Shown piece by piece: positions 26,073-35,900 of a stretch of DNA of 64,000 nt. The notes below the pieces were generated by a model. That model searched no databases. It was given only the letters and a program-made list of their open reading frames with translations, and was not told the origin of the DNA. Each line of letters opens with the position of its first letter. Positions within the stretch are counted from its first letter, which is position 1. Made by a program: the position numbers and the translations under genes. Source of the DNA: JAPOUP01 sp026708635 (lineage in GTDB: Bacteria > Pseudomonadota > Alphaproteobacteria > Rhodobacterales > Rhodobacteraceae); assembly GCA_965200115.1 (NCBI GenBank), contig OZ241336.1:2790001-2854000 (forward strand), read 5' to 3'.

Positions 26073-26091
26073 CCTATCCGAATGCCATTGG
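26073..26091 (-). repeat. Right terminal inverted repeat of the transposon
   Basis: Exact reverse complement of 23636-23654, followed by the duplicated GGCGCGAC (26092-26099). Confidence 0.85.
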
Positions 26092-26324
26092 GGCGCGACC
26101 TTGCCAATCAGGGCTTCGCGGGCACTGTGAAGCTGATGAAGGCAATGGGGGTGTGTCGCTCGCGAGCCGCGTCCGCGCCTTGAATTGGCCCCTTACGCAC
26201 GAAGCGGGGTAAAGCCGGCAAGATTTTGACTTTGGCTGTCCCAGATGCTTAGCTTGAGGTGACAGTCGGAGACAGTATCAACTTTCTGATGAGCCGTCCC
26301 CATTTTTTAATAAAGGCGTCAACG

Positions 26325-26531
26325 ATGCGTGCTTTCACAACCGTTATTGAACACTGCCCGGACACAGGCCTGTATGTCGGTTACGTCCCGAGCCTTCCAG
26401 GGGCACACAGCCAGGGCGCAGCGCTCGACGTGCTCAACAGCAATCTTCGGGACGTTGTTTCCATGGTCGTCGAAGATAATGCCATTGCAGAGGACAGGTT
26501 TGTCGGCACACAAGTCGTTGTCGTCGCCTGA
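26325..26531 (+). CDS. HicB-family antitoxin
   Basis: A 68-residue HicB-like antitoxin with the partial RNase-H fold: MRAFTTVIEHCPDTGLYVG at the start, VPSLPGAHSQGAALDVLNSN in the middle and FVGTQVVVVA at the end. The ATG at 26325 is chosen because AAAGG lies about eight bases upstream and the product then starts as in the family; an upstream start at 26259 adds 22 unrelated residues. It is followed four bases later by hicA. HicB normally binds and blocks HicA and represses the operon. Confidence 0.85.
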   Translation: MRAFTTVIEHCPDTGLYVGYVPSLPGAHSQGAALDVLNSNLRDVVSMVVEDNAIAEDRFVGTQVVVVA

Positions 26532-26535
26532 ACGC

Positions 26536-26679
26536 ATGCCGCCGGGCCCCGTTCTCAGGCCACGCGATGTGATCGCAATTCTCACCGCGTTCGGATTCAG
26601 GGAGGTTCGTCAGCGCGGATCACACAAACTTTGGGGATCCCGACAGGAGGGAACATGCCGGAAGATCTTGGTCACGTAG
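26536..26679 (+). pseudogene. HicA-family toxin, truncated
   Basis: Starts four bases after hicB. The first 32 residues match HicA (RPRDVIAILTAFGFREVRQRGSHK), including the catalytic His in the RGSHK motif. HicA proteins then continue with a beta strand, a short loop with a VPVH-like motif and two helices, reaching about 60-80 residues. Here the sequence departs after GSHK and stops at residue 47, inside the first 25 bases of gcdH. The toxin is therefore probably inactive and the antitoxin alone persists. The break point is close to the gcdH ribosome binding site. Confidence 0.72.
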
Positions 26680-27887
26680 TTGCAACGCCGGAAGTGGCCC
26701 GCGGGAAGCCCGCACCGATCAATTGGGCGGATCCATTTGGACTTGACGAACTTCTGGGCGAGGAGGAGCGCATGATCCGCGACACCGCGGAAGCCTATGC
26801 GCAGGACAAATTGCTAGGTCGGGTCGTTGAGGCCAATCGACACGAGATTTTTCACCGCGAAATCATGACCGAGATGGGCGACTTGGGTCTTTTGGGATCC
26901 ACACTACCGCAAACCGTCGGTGGTGTAGGCGCGGGCTATGTGAGCTACGGACTCATCGCCCGCGCGGTGGAACGGGTGGACAGCGGGTACCGTTCAGCGA
27001 TGTCAGTGCAGTCCAGTCTCGTGATGCACCCGATCTTCGCCTACGGCACCGATACACAACGCCAAAAATATCTTCCGAAGCTTGCGAGCGGTGACTTCGT
27101 AGGGTGCTTCGGGCTTACGGAGCCGAACCACGGGTCGGATCCGGGCGGCATGCTCACCCGGGCCAGAAAGGTTGATGGCGGGTATCTCGTTTCGGGATCC
27201 AAGAACTGGATCACGAACAGCCCGATAGCGGATGTCTTCGTGGTCTGGGCGAAATCCGACGCTCATGGCGGCAAGATAAAGGGTTTCATCCTTGATAGGG
27301 AAATGAAGGGCCTGCAGGCACCGAAGATCGACGGGAAGTTTTCCCTGCGTGCCTCGGTGACCGGAATGATCCGGATGGACGAGGTCTTCGTTCCCGAAGA
27401 CAACCTGTTGCCCCATGCCAGTGGTCTGGCTGGTCCGTTTGGGTGCCTCAACCGGGCGCGGTTCGGAATTTCCTGGGGCGCGATGGGTGCCGCGGAGGCC
27501 TGCTGGCACTCCGCTCGCCAATACACTTTGGACCGCAGGCAATTCGGCAAGCCGCTGGCACAGACGCAGCTGATCCAGAAGAAGCTGGCCGATATGCAGA
27601 CCGAGATTTCGCTTGGTCTTCTGGGGGCCTGGCGCCTCGGTCGGATGATGGAGGATCAAACCGCATCGGCCGAAGCGATAAGCCTTATGAAGCGCAACAA
27701 TTGCGGCAAAGCGCTGGAAATCGCCCGGACCGCCCGTGACATGCATGGCGGCAATGGGATCAGCGACGAATATGGCGTGATCCGCCACGTCATGAACCTC
27801 GAGGCCGTCAATACATATGAAGGCACCCACGATATACACGCCTTGATTCTGGGCCGGGCGCAGACCGGGCTCGAGGCGTTCTCCTGA
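26655..27887 (+). CDS. gcdH: Glutaryl-CoA dehydrogenase
   Basis: FAD-dependent acyl-CoA dehydrogenase that oxidises and decarboxylates glutaryl-CoA to crotonyl-CoA in lysine and tryptophan breakdown. The 410-residue product matches the family along its length: INWADPFGLDELLGEEERMI near 20, ERVDSGYRSAMSVQSSLVMH near 100, CFGLTEPNHGSDPGGML near 145, KNWITNSPIADVFVVWAK near 178, and the catalytic Glu in VNTYEGTHDIHALILG near 385. The ATG at 26655 has AGGAGG just upstream. With no space for a promoter between hicA and gcdH, it may be read from the hicBA promoter. A broken crotonase-type gene follows, overlapping its stop. Confidence 0.93.
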   Translation: MPEDLGHVVATPEVARGKPAPINWADPFGLDELLGEEERMIRDTAEAYAQDKLLGRVVEANRHEIFHREIMTEMGDLGLLGSTLPQTVGGVGAGYVSYGLIARAVERVDSGYRSAMSVQSSLVMHPIFAYGTDTQRQKYLPKLASGDFVGCFGLTEPNHGSDPGGMLTRARKVDGGYLVSGSKNWITNSPIADVFVVWAKSDAHGGKIKGFILDREMKGLQAPKIDGKFSLRASVTGMIRMDEVFVPEDNLLPHASGLAGPFGCLNRARFGISWGAMGAAEACWHSARQYTLDRRQFGKPLAQTQLIQKKLADMQTEISLGLLGAWRLGRMMEDQTASAEAISLMKRNNCGKALEIARTARDMHGGNGISDEYGVIRHVMNLEAVNTYEGTHDIHALILGRAQTGLEAFS

Positions 27888-28087
27888 TGGTGGTTTTGGG
27901 CAGGCGGCGGGGCTCGGTCGCGCCTGTCTCAATCGATAACCCTCCGGTGAATGCAACCTCCGCGCCTTTCCGCGAGGGTTTGATGGAGGCGAACCAAGCT
28001 GAAGTCGAAGTAACTATCCGTTATTTGGGCCCGGGTCTGCCATTTGGTCCCCTTCCAATAAACCATCAGCCATCGGCACCGCGTTAG
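27887..28087 (+). pseudogene. N-terminal remnant of an enoyl-CoA hydratase / 3-hydroxyacyl-CoA dehydrogenase
   Basis: Begins at an ATG overlapping the gcdH stop (TGATG). The first 33 or so codons read like the start of FadJ/crotonase-type proteins: RRGSVAPVSIDNPPVNATSA, then FREGLMEA. The sequence then loses similarity and stops. The intact enzyme would hydrate and oxidise the crotonyl-CoA made by GcdH, so the operon once made metabolic sense. Only the N-terminus survives. Confidence 0.55.
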
Positions 28088-28573
28088 CCGTTACCGCGTC
28101 GGCAAACGGAGTGACCAGTGCTGGGATGACCCGCGTTGATTACGCGGAGGAAGGTCTCGCACTGATCTCCGCCTGGCCCGTTCAGGAAGACATGGTTCGC
28201 GTTCATAAGCGATGAGTGAGTCCCCGAGTGGTCTGGATGTCGCGTATTAGCGTGACGGGAAGCCCCCGTTCCACAGTGGGGCGAGATACCCGATGCGGGG
28301 GCAACCCCCTTGAGCCGTCGCGCGATTCAGCCGGTCGGCCGGATGGCGTCGACACCGAGGGCCACGGGTCCGGTCGTTACTCGGCGACACGAATTCAGGA
28401 TATTTTCCGAGGATACCAGAATAATAACTCCGATTAGACCGCGATGCGGTGCCGCGCGCGGTCACGGCGGACAGCCGTAGGGAGTTCGTGGACCAGGCCG
28501 GGGGACGGTGGAACGGACTTCGCGGGCATTGAACCCGAGCGCCACTGCCTTCGCCGAAACGCGACGGAAGGCG
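28088..28573. other. Intergenic, no gene recognised
   Basis: Lies between the crotonase remnant and the 3' end of the helicase gene. Weak plus-strand frames (28216-28437) show no family sequence. It may be eroded remains of the fatty-acid gene that began at 27887, but no later block of that family is readable. Confidence 0.45.
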
Positions 28574-30916
28574 TCAACTGGCACGTTCCGCGGGAACGAC
28601 GAACCGGGCGATGACCTTCTTGCCACCAGCCCTCTCGAATTCGATGTCGAGCTTGTCTCCCGTTACCTCCATCACGTAACCGTAGCCGAACTTCTCATGA
28701 AACACCCGGTCACCGCAGGTGAACTCGGCCGTCGCATTGAGGTCGACCGCAGTCTGCCTACCGGGAACGGGACGGCTTGTGGCGCTACGGGCCTGCAGCC
28801 GTTTCCAGCCGGGCGAGTTATAGACATCGGCGCTCGCCGCCCGCTCCGCGACCCCTGTATCCGCCGTTTCTGACCAGCCGCCTCCATCGCATCCACGCCC
28901 GGGTGCCGCCAGCACGTCAACGTGCGCTTCCGGTAGCTCATCGATGAATCTGGATGGGAGGTTCGCCTGCCATTGACCGTAGACCAGACGGTTCTCCGCG
29001 AAACTCACCGTGCAGAGCTCCTCGGCACGGGTGATTCCGACATAGGCGAGCCTCCGCTCTTCCTCGAGACCCTTGATCCCGTTCTCATCCAGTGAGAGCT
29101 GGTGCGGGAACAGGCCTTCTTCCCAGCCGGGAAGGAATACCGCCGGAAATTCAAGACCCTTGGCCGCATGAAGGGTCATGATCGATACTTTCCGCTCCGA
29201 ACTCTCGGACTCGTTTTCCATCACGAGTGCGACATGTTCCAGAAAGCCCTGAAGATTCTCGAACTGCTCCAGCGCTCTGACAAGTTCCTTCAGATTCTCG
29301 ACGCGCCCAGACGCGTCGGGGGTCTTGGCGAGCGTCCACATCTCGGTATAGCCGGATTCGTCCAGGATCTCCGTCGCCAGTTCGATATGGCTGAGGGAAG
29401 GGCTAAGCGCCATCCGGTGCCAGCGGTCGAACCGTTCGACCAGGGCGGTCATCGCACTCCCAGCCCTCGCGGCCAGCTGGCCGCCTGAAGCCAGGGCACG
29501 GGCGCTTTCCAGCAACGATATCCCGCGGGACCTCGCCGCAAGCTGGATGGCCTGCTGCGCCTTGTCGCCCACTCCGCGCCTGGGTGTGTTGACGATGCGC
29601 TCGAACGCCAGATCGTCGGTCGGTGAGCACGCGACACGGAAATAGGCGAGAGCGTCACGTATTTCCTGACGCTCATAGAATCGGGGACCTCCGATGACGC
29701 GGTATGGCAGCCCGATGGCGAGGAACCGATCCTCGAACGCCCGCATCTGGCGTGTCGCGCGCACAAGTATGGCGATTTCGTCTAGTCCGAAGGTCCGCGA
29801 CCCCCGTATGCCGCCCTGCATCGCCTCGATCTCCCCGCCGATCCAGCGGGCCTCATCCTCGCCTTCCCATAAACTCGCCAGACGCACTTTCTCGCCGTCA
29901 CCCAGTTCGGTGAATAGTGTCTTTCCCAGCCGATCCCTGTTAGCCGCGATCAGGCCGGACGCCGCGGCGAGAATATGTGGCGTCGATCTGTAGTTCTGCT
30001 CGAGCCGCACCACTTTCGCACCGGGAAAGTCCTTTTCGAAGCGTAATATGTTACCTACATTCGCACCCCGCCAACTGTAGATCGACTGGTCGTCATCACC
30101 AACGCAGCAGACGTTTCCGTGACCTCTCGAAAGAAGCCGCAACCAGAGATACTGTGCGATGTTGGTGTCCTGGTATTCATCGACGAGGATATAGCGGAAC
30201 CTCCGCCGATAGTTCTCCAGTACGTCACCGTGATCCTGCAGAACCGTCAGCATATGAAGCAACAGATCGCCGAAATCCACGGCATTGAGCGTCTTAAGCC
30301 GTTCCTGATAAAGGGCGTAGAGCGGTACCGCGCGATGGTTAAACGCATCACTCTCCGACAATGGAACATTTGCCGGTGTCAGGGCCCGGTTCTTCCATTC
30401 ATCGATGATATGTGCCAGAAGCCGCGCTGACCATTTCTTTTCGTCAATGTTCTCCGCGATTATGATTTGTTTAAGGAGCCTTTTCTGGTCATCGGTGTCG
30501 AGAATGCAGTAATTCGACTTCAGACCGACGAGTTCGGCGTGCCGCCGAAGCAGTTTCGCGCAGATCGAGTGAAAGGTTCCAAGCCATGGCATACCCTCGA
30601 CCGTCATGCCGAGCAACTGCTGCACCCGCTGCTTCATCTCGCGCGCCGCCCTGTTGGTGAAAGTGACCGCGAGAATCTGGTTCGGTCGCGCCGTTTCCGT
30701 GTTAAGGAGATGGGCGATCCGTGACGTAAGGGCCTTCGTCTTTCCGGTGCCGGCTCCGGCCAGCATCAGCACGGGTCCCTCAAGTGTTTCGACCGCCTCG
30801 CGCTGCGCCGGATTTAGCTCGTCGAGATAGGTGACGGGACGCATCTCCTTCGCCCGGGCCGACAGCGGCAGTTCCGGCCCGCTCCCGGTGGTTCCGGTTT
30901 CATCCAATCCTCCCAT
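28574..30916 (-). CDS. ATP-dependent DNA helicase, UvrD/PcrA family
   Basis: Superfamily 1A 3'-5' helicase for nucleotide excision and mismatch repair and for clearing recombinases from DNA. It has 780 residues. Helicase motifs in order: Q motif region LNPAQREAVE near 34, Walker A AGAGTGKTKALTSRIAH near 53, DEYQDTN (Walker B) near 250, VGDDDQSIYSWRGA near 280, LEQNYRSTPHIL near 312, VSIMTLHAAKGLEFPAVFL near 590 and the late VGITRAEE near 640. A C-terminal Tudor-like segment (FGYGYVMEVTGDKLDIEFE) ends the protein, as in PcrA. An internal ATG at 30844 is the other possible start. Confidence 0.95.
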   Translation of the reverse strand: MGGLDETGTTGSGPELPLSARAKEMRPVTYLDELNPAQREAVETLEGPVLMLAGAGTGKTKALTSRIAHLLNTETARPNQILAVTFTNRAAREMKQRVQQLLGMTVEGMPWLGTFHSICAKLLRRHAELVGLKSNYCILDTDDQKRLLKQIIIAENIDEKKWSARLLAHIIDEWKNRALTPANVPLSESDAFNHRAVPLYALYQERLKTLNAVDFGDLLLHMLTVLQDHGDVLENYRRRFRYILVDEYQDTNIAQYLWLRLLSRGHGNVCCVGDDDQSIYSWRGANVGNILRFEKDFPGAKVVRLEQNYRSTPHILAAASGLIAANRDRLGKTLFTELGDGEKVRLASLWEGEDEARWIGGEIEAMQGGIRGSRTFGLDEIAILVRATRQMRAFEDRFLAIGLPYRVIGGPRFYERQEIRDALAYFRVACSPTDDLAFERIVNTPRRGVGDKAQQAIQLAARSRGISLLESARALASGGQLAARAGSAMTALVERFDRWHRMALSPSLSHIELATEILDESGYTEMWTLAKTPDASGRVENLKELVRALEQFENLQGFLEHVALVMENESESSERKVSIMTLHAAKGLEFPAVFLPGWEEGLFPHQLSLDENGIKGLEEERRLAYVGITRAEELCTVSFAENRLVYGQWQANLPSRFIDELPEAHVDVLAAPGRGCDGGGWSETADTGVAERAASADVYNSPGWKRLQARSATSRPVPGRQTAVDLNATAEFTCGDRVFHEKFGYGYVMEVTGDKLDIEFERAGGKKVIARFVVPAERAS

Positions 30917-31639
30917 CCGGCCATAATAGTGGAAGGCCGCACGGGATCAAGCCACCGCTTACTCAATCAATCAAGCGTTTGTCCGAATTTTCGCGTGGAT
31001 TTCCGACTCCGGTCTTAATTTGTGATGCCGGTCCGTCTTGATGTCCCCGATGGCGCGGCCGTGGCGGCGTTGCCCCGGCCTCGGCGGAGGAGCGGCGCTA
31101 CGGGCGGCTGAAGTCCCTGTCAGGGCGAGTGGGGTCGAACCGGTCATCCACGGGCTGTCGCGGGCACGCGGAAAGGCTCGGGGAGGTCGCGAAGCGCTTC
31201 GCGTGCTTCCACAAAAACATCCACGACATGCGCTACGGCGAATGCCGGCGTCGGATCCGGGGTCATGGAGGGAGGCCGCGGATCGGTGGTCCGCGGGCGC
31301 GTGAGGAAAGGCGGCGCCCCGCGGACAATGAAGGAAGCCAACGGCGTCATGGCGCCGGGGTGCCGCTCGCCGATCAACCGGATGACCGACCCGCTCGACT
31401 GGTGCCGGACCGAATGAGCGGGAAAAATCCGGACACACCCGAACTCAATGTTCCCGGCATCGAACGGGCCATGCCGGAACGGCCCGAGGGCCGCGAGGGG
31501 GCGATTCCGTCGATCATGCGGAGCGCACCGCTCGATTAATACCCGATCACGGAACCGAAACCAACGAACGACTTCGCCCGAAATGAAAATCCCGTTAAAA
31601 TCATTGCGATTTCGGGCTGCGGGCTTAAGGACAGTCTGA
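30917..31639. other. Intergenic with decayed, coding-like GC-rich tract
   Basis: From about 31040 to 31420 plus-strand frames are open but broken. One frame from about 31265 ends in a coherent-looking stretch (GAPRTMKEANGVMAPG, later RMTDPLDWCRTE) with a stop near 31417. The tract is more GC-rich than its surroundings, like the transposon at 23.6 kb. I cannot assign it; a degraded mobile gene is my best guess. The last 65 bp carry the inverted repeat listed next. Confidence 0.4.
31576..31617 (+). promoter_or_regulatory. Inverted repeat upstream of the alpha-hydroxy-acid dehydrogenase gene
   Basis: GCCCGAAAT (31576-31584) and ATTTCGGGC (31609-31617) are perfect inverted copies with 24 bases between. 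Inside them AATGA and TCATT also pair. The site ends 22 bp before the ATG at 31640. It could be a repressor operator (for example for a GntR-type lactate regulator) or a leader hairpin. Confidence 0.4.
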
Positions 31640-32779
31640 ATGGACCTTGACCGCTCCTATCCGGCGATATCCGACCTGGCGGCCCGCGCGCGGCGCCGGG
31701 TGCCGCGTTTTGTCTGGGACTATCTCGACAGCGGTACCGGAACCGAAGCCACGACGCGACGTAACCGCGAGAGGCTGGACGCGGTCCTGTTCGATCCCGC
31801 GATCCTCGCCGGCGAGCGGAACGCGAACCTCTCTCAGAGCTTTCTCGGGCACGAATTTGCGCTACCCTTTGGAATTGCGCCAGTTGGAATGTCAGGCGTC
31901 GTGTGGCCGGATGCCGAACGTATTCTGGCGCGCCTCGGACGCGACGAGGGCATTCCGTATACGCTCTCCACAGTGGCCGCGCAGACGCCCGAGACCGTCA
32001 GCCCACACCTCGGACCCCACGCGTGGTGCCAACTCTATCCCCCACGCGACCTCGAGATCCGCAAGGATATGCTGAAACGATTCAAGGACGCCGGCTTTCG
32101 CGCGCTTGTGCTGACGGCCGACGTTCCCGTTACAAGCCGGAGGGAACGGCAGCAGCGGGGCGGCATGAGTACGCCACCGCAGCTCAGCCTCCGAATTCTT
32201 GGCCAGATCGCGCTGCGCCCAGCCTGGACTCTGGCAACGCTCAGGACCGGCGTTCCAAGACTCCGGACGATCGAGAAATACACCGGCAACCGCGGCGCCA
32301 TGTCGTCCACCGGGCATATCGGCCACCTGATCCGCACATCACCCGACTGGGAATATCTTGAATGGCTTCGCGACCACTGGGACGGGCCACTCATGGTAAA
32401 GGGAGTGCTTGTCGCCGCGGATGCCGTTCGGCTGAAAGCGTCCGGGGTTGATGCGGTATGGGTTTCGAACCACGCGGGACGGCAGTTCGACGCGGCTCCC
32501 GCATCAATCGACCTACTTCCGGACATTCGGGCGGCGGTCGGTCCCGACTATCCGCTTATCTTCGACGGGGGCGTCGCCGGCGGGCTCGATATCCTGCGAG
32601 CCTTGGCTCTAGGCGCGGATTTCGTAATGCTGGGTCGGGCGTTTCTCTATGGCCTGGCGGCGTTCGGTCAACGGGGAGCGGCGCATGTGGTACATTTACT
32701 GCGCGAGGATATCCTGTCGAACCTCGGACAGCTGGGGCTGGAGGGATTCGACGGCCTGACCTTACGGGTTCGCGGTTGA
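31640..32779 (+). CDS. FMN-dependent alpha-hydroxy-acid dehydrogenase (LldD-like)
   Basis: 379 residues of the (S)-2-hydroxy-acid oxidase/dehydrogenase family, an FMN TIM barrel that oxidises acids such as L-lactate. FMN- and substrate-binding motifs are ALPFGIAPVGMSG near 75, LSTVAAQTPE near 110, HAWCQLYPPRD near 125 and LVLTADVPVTSRRERQQRGG near 155. The catalytic SNHAGRQFDAAPASID lies near 275, followed by LIFDGGVAGGLDILRALALGA and MLGRAFLYGLAA near 330. The His-x-gly-Arg core is HAGRQ rather than HGGRQ, seen in an alphaproteobacterial subgroup. An AAGGA precedes the start. Substrate is not certain; lactate or mandelate-like acids are possible. Confidence 0.88.
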   Translation: MDLDRSYPAISDLAARARRRVPRFVWDYLDSGTGTEATTRRNRERLDAVLFDPAILAGERNANLSQSFLGHEFALPFGIAPVGMSGVVWPDAERILARLGRDEGIPYTLSTVAAQTPETVSPHLGPHAWCQLYPPRDLEIRKDMLKRFKDAGFRALVLTADVPVTSRRERQQRGGMSTPPQLSLRILGQIALRPAWTLATLRTGVPRLRTIEKYTGNRGAMSSTGHIGHLIRTSPDWEYLEWLRDHWDGPLMVKGVLVAADAVRLKASGVDAVWVSNHAGRQFDAAPASIDLLPDIRAAVGPDYPLIFDGGVAGGLDILRALALGADFVMLGRAFLYGLAAFGQRGAAHVVHLLREDILSNLGQLGLEGFDGLTLRVRG

Positions 32780-32995
32780 CCGCCCACGGGCAAGATGGCG
32801 CGACGGTACCGCGCACCACTCTCCCGCGAGTTCGGGAAACCGGGAGCGATCGATTGGGGCGGCACTCCAGCATCGGGCTTCATTTCGGTAATATAGATGG
32901 GAGGCTCCGCGCGTTCTATCAGGATCTATCCGCTTTACCCGGGTGCTATGAATGCCTAGATTCCAGATCCATGCATCATTCCCGGGATTTCTCCG

Positions 32996-35900
32996 ATGAC
33001 TGAATTCCGAAAGATCCTGGTCGCCAACCGTGGCGAGATCGCCATTCGCGTGATGCGCGCGGCGAATGAGCTGGGAAAACGCACCGTCGCGGTATACGCC
33101 ACCGAGGACAAGCTGAGCCTTCATCGTTTCAAGGCGGACGAGGCCTACCTGATAGGCGACGGCATGGGACCGGTCACGGCCTACCTGTCGATAGACGAGA
33201 TCATCCGTGTCGCCAAGGCCTGCGACGCGGACGCGATCCATCCCGGATACGGTCTGCTGTCGGAAAATCCCGCTTTTGCCGAAGCGTGTGAGGTTAACGG
33301 CATCGCCTTCATCGGGCCCAGACCGGAGACGATGAGAGCGTTGGGCGACAAGGCGTCGGCCCGGAAAGTCGCCATAGCGTCCGGTCTGCCGGTTATCCCG
33401 GCGACGGGTATCCTTGGCGACGATATGGACGAGATCGGGCGACAGGCCGAGGAAATCGGCTATCCCATGATGCTAAAGGCATCCTGGGGCGGCGGCGGTC
33501 GAGGCATGCGCCCGATTTACGATCCGGACGAACTGGCGGACAGAATACTTGAGGGAAGGCGCGAGGCGGAAGCCGCCTTCGGCAGTTCCGAAGGATATCT
33601 GGAAAAAATGATCCGGCGCGCGCGGCATGTCGAGGTACAGATTCTCGGCGATCGTCACGGAAACATCTATCATCTGTGGGAGCGTGACTGTTCGGTACAG
33701 CGGCGCAACCAGAAAGTGGTTGAACGCGCCCCGGCCCCGTATCTAACCGATTCGCAGCGGGAACGGCTTTGCGAACTCGGCAGGAGGATGGCCGCGGCGG
33801 CGGATTACGAATGCGCGGGGACGGTTGAATTCCTAATGGATACGGAAACCGGTGAGTTTCATTTCATCGAGGTAAATCCGCGGATCCAGGTGGAACACAC
33901 CGTCACCGAGGAAGTCACAGGAATCGACATCGTACAGGCGCAGATCCTCGTAACTGAAGGCAAGAGTCTGGCGGAGGCCACGGGAATCTCTTCCCAGAAC
34001 GACGTCAAGCTGGACGGACATGCCATCCAGTGCAGGATCACCACGGAGGATCCGAACAACAGCTTCATACCCGACTATGGACGCATTACGGCTTACCGCG
34101 GCGCGACCGGCATGGGTATCCGTCTTGACGGCGGCACAGCCTATTCAGGTGCGGTGATCACGCGCTTCTATGATTCCCTTCTTGAGAAGGTAACCGCCTG
34201 GGCACCAACGCCGAAAGCGGCTATCGCCCGCATGGAACGCGCCCTTCGCGAGTTCAGGATTCGCGGTGTCAGCACGAACATAGATTTCGTCGAGAACCTG
34301 CTACGGCATCCGACATTTCTCTCGAACGAATACCACACCAGATTCATCGATCAAACGCCTGAACTCTTCGAGTTCTCCCCGCGACGCGACCGGGCGACGA
34401 GGATTCTGACCTACATCGCCGATGTCACTGTGAACGGGCATTCCGACGTCGCGGGCCGCCCGTGTCCGGCGCGCGGACTGAAACTTCCGACTTCCCCGCC
34501 GCCCGCCAACGATCGGCCCGCGACGGGCGCGAAGCGGATCCTGGACGAATACGGGCCCGAAGCCATTGTGGAATGGCTCGCGAACCGTAAGGAGCTGTTG
34601 GTCACGGACACGACCATGCGTGATGGGCATCAATCGCTGCTCGCGACGCGCATGCGATCACTTGACATGATACGGATCGCGCCGAATTATTCCGCCGACC
34701 TACCGCAACTGTTCTCGGTCGAATGTTGGGGAGGCGCGACATTCGACGTGGCGTACCGGTTCCTTCTGGAGTGTCCGTGGCAAAGACTTCGTGATCTGCG
34801 CTCGGCGATGCCGAACCTGATGACACAGATGCTGCTACGAGGCTCGAACTGCGTTGGTTACACCAACTATCCCGACAATCTGGTACGAGCGTTTGTCGCA
34901 CGGGCGGCAGAGACCGGAATCGATGTATTCCGCGTGTTCGATCCCCTTAACTGGGTGGAGAACATGCGGGTCGCGATGGATGCGGTGCTGGAATCGGGCA
35001 AACTCCTTGAAGGTTCGATCTGCTACACCGGAGACGTTCTGGATCCTGAACGCTGCAGATATGATCTCCGGTACTATGTTGGTATGGCGAGGGAACTGAA
35101 GGCCGCCGGCTCCCATATTCTCGGTCTGAAGGACATGGCGGGGCTTCTCAAGCCGGCGGCGGCCGACGTACTGGTCAGGACACTCAAACAGGAGACCGGA
35201 CTTCCCATACACCTACATACCCATGACACCGCGGGAATTGCCTGCGCCACGATCCTCGCCGCGAGCGAGGCCGGTGCCGACATCGTCGACTGCGCCATGG
35301 ACAGCCTGTCCGGCAACACAAGCCAGGCCCCTCTTGGAACCGTTATCGAGGCGCTGCGCCGCTCTGACCGCGACACCGGTCTCGACATAAACGCCGTTCG
35401 GCGGATCTCGAACTACTGGGAAGCCGTCCGGAACCACCTGGCGGCGTTCGAGTCAGGCCTTCAGGCACCCGCTTCCGAAGTCTATCTGCACGAGATGCCC
35501 GGCGGGCAGTTCACTAATCTAAAGGCTCAGGCGCGCTCGATGGGACTGGAGGAGCGCTGGCACGAGGTGGCGCAGGCCTACGCCGATGTCAATCGCATGC
35601 TCGGAGACATCATAAAGGTCACTCCCACTTCCAAGGTGGTGGGCGATATGGCATTGATGATGGTCAGCCAAGGTCTGACACGGAAAGACGTCGAGGATCC
35701 GGAAACGGAGGTGAGCTTCCCCCATAGCGTGATCGAAATGATGGAGGGACAGGTCGGCAAACCGAAGGGTGGATTTCCACCGGGCATGGTCAGGAAAGTG
35801 CTGAAGGGCCGGAAGCCGTTGACGGAACGCCCGGGCGCGCTGCTACCACCGGAGAACATGGAGGCCAGGCGGGAGGAGATCTCCGCGGAACTCGGTGTCG

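Larger units (their letters stand above)
23636..26091 (+). mobile_element. Complete 2.46-kb IS4-type transposon carrying a DruA-family (DUF4338) gene
   Basis: Both ends are visible. The 19-bp perfect terminal inverted repeats CCAATGGCATTCGGATAGG lie at 23636-23654 and, inverted, at 26073-26091, and GGCGCGAC is duplicated outside them. A subterminal near-copy (TCCTATCCGAACG, about 26051) sits inside the right end. Cargo on the plus strand is a DUF4338 gene followed by an IS4-like DDE transposase and a strong terminator hairpin. Codon use is even more GC-rich than the flanks. Both genes carry frameshifts, so this copy is probably not autonomous now, although the ends look intact. Confidence 0.82.
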
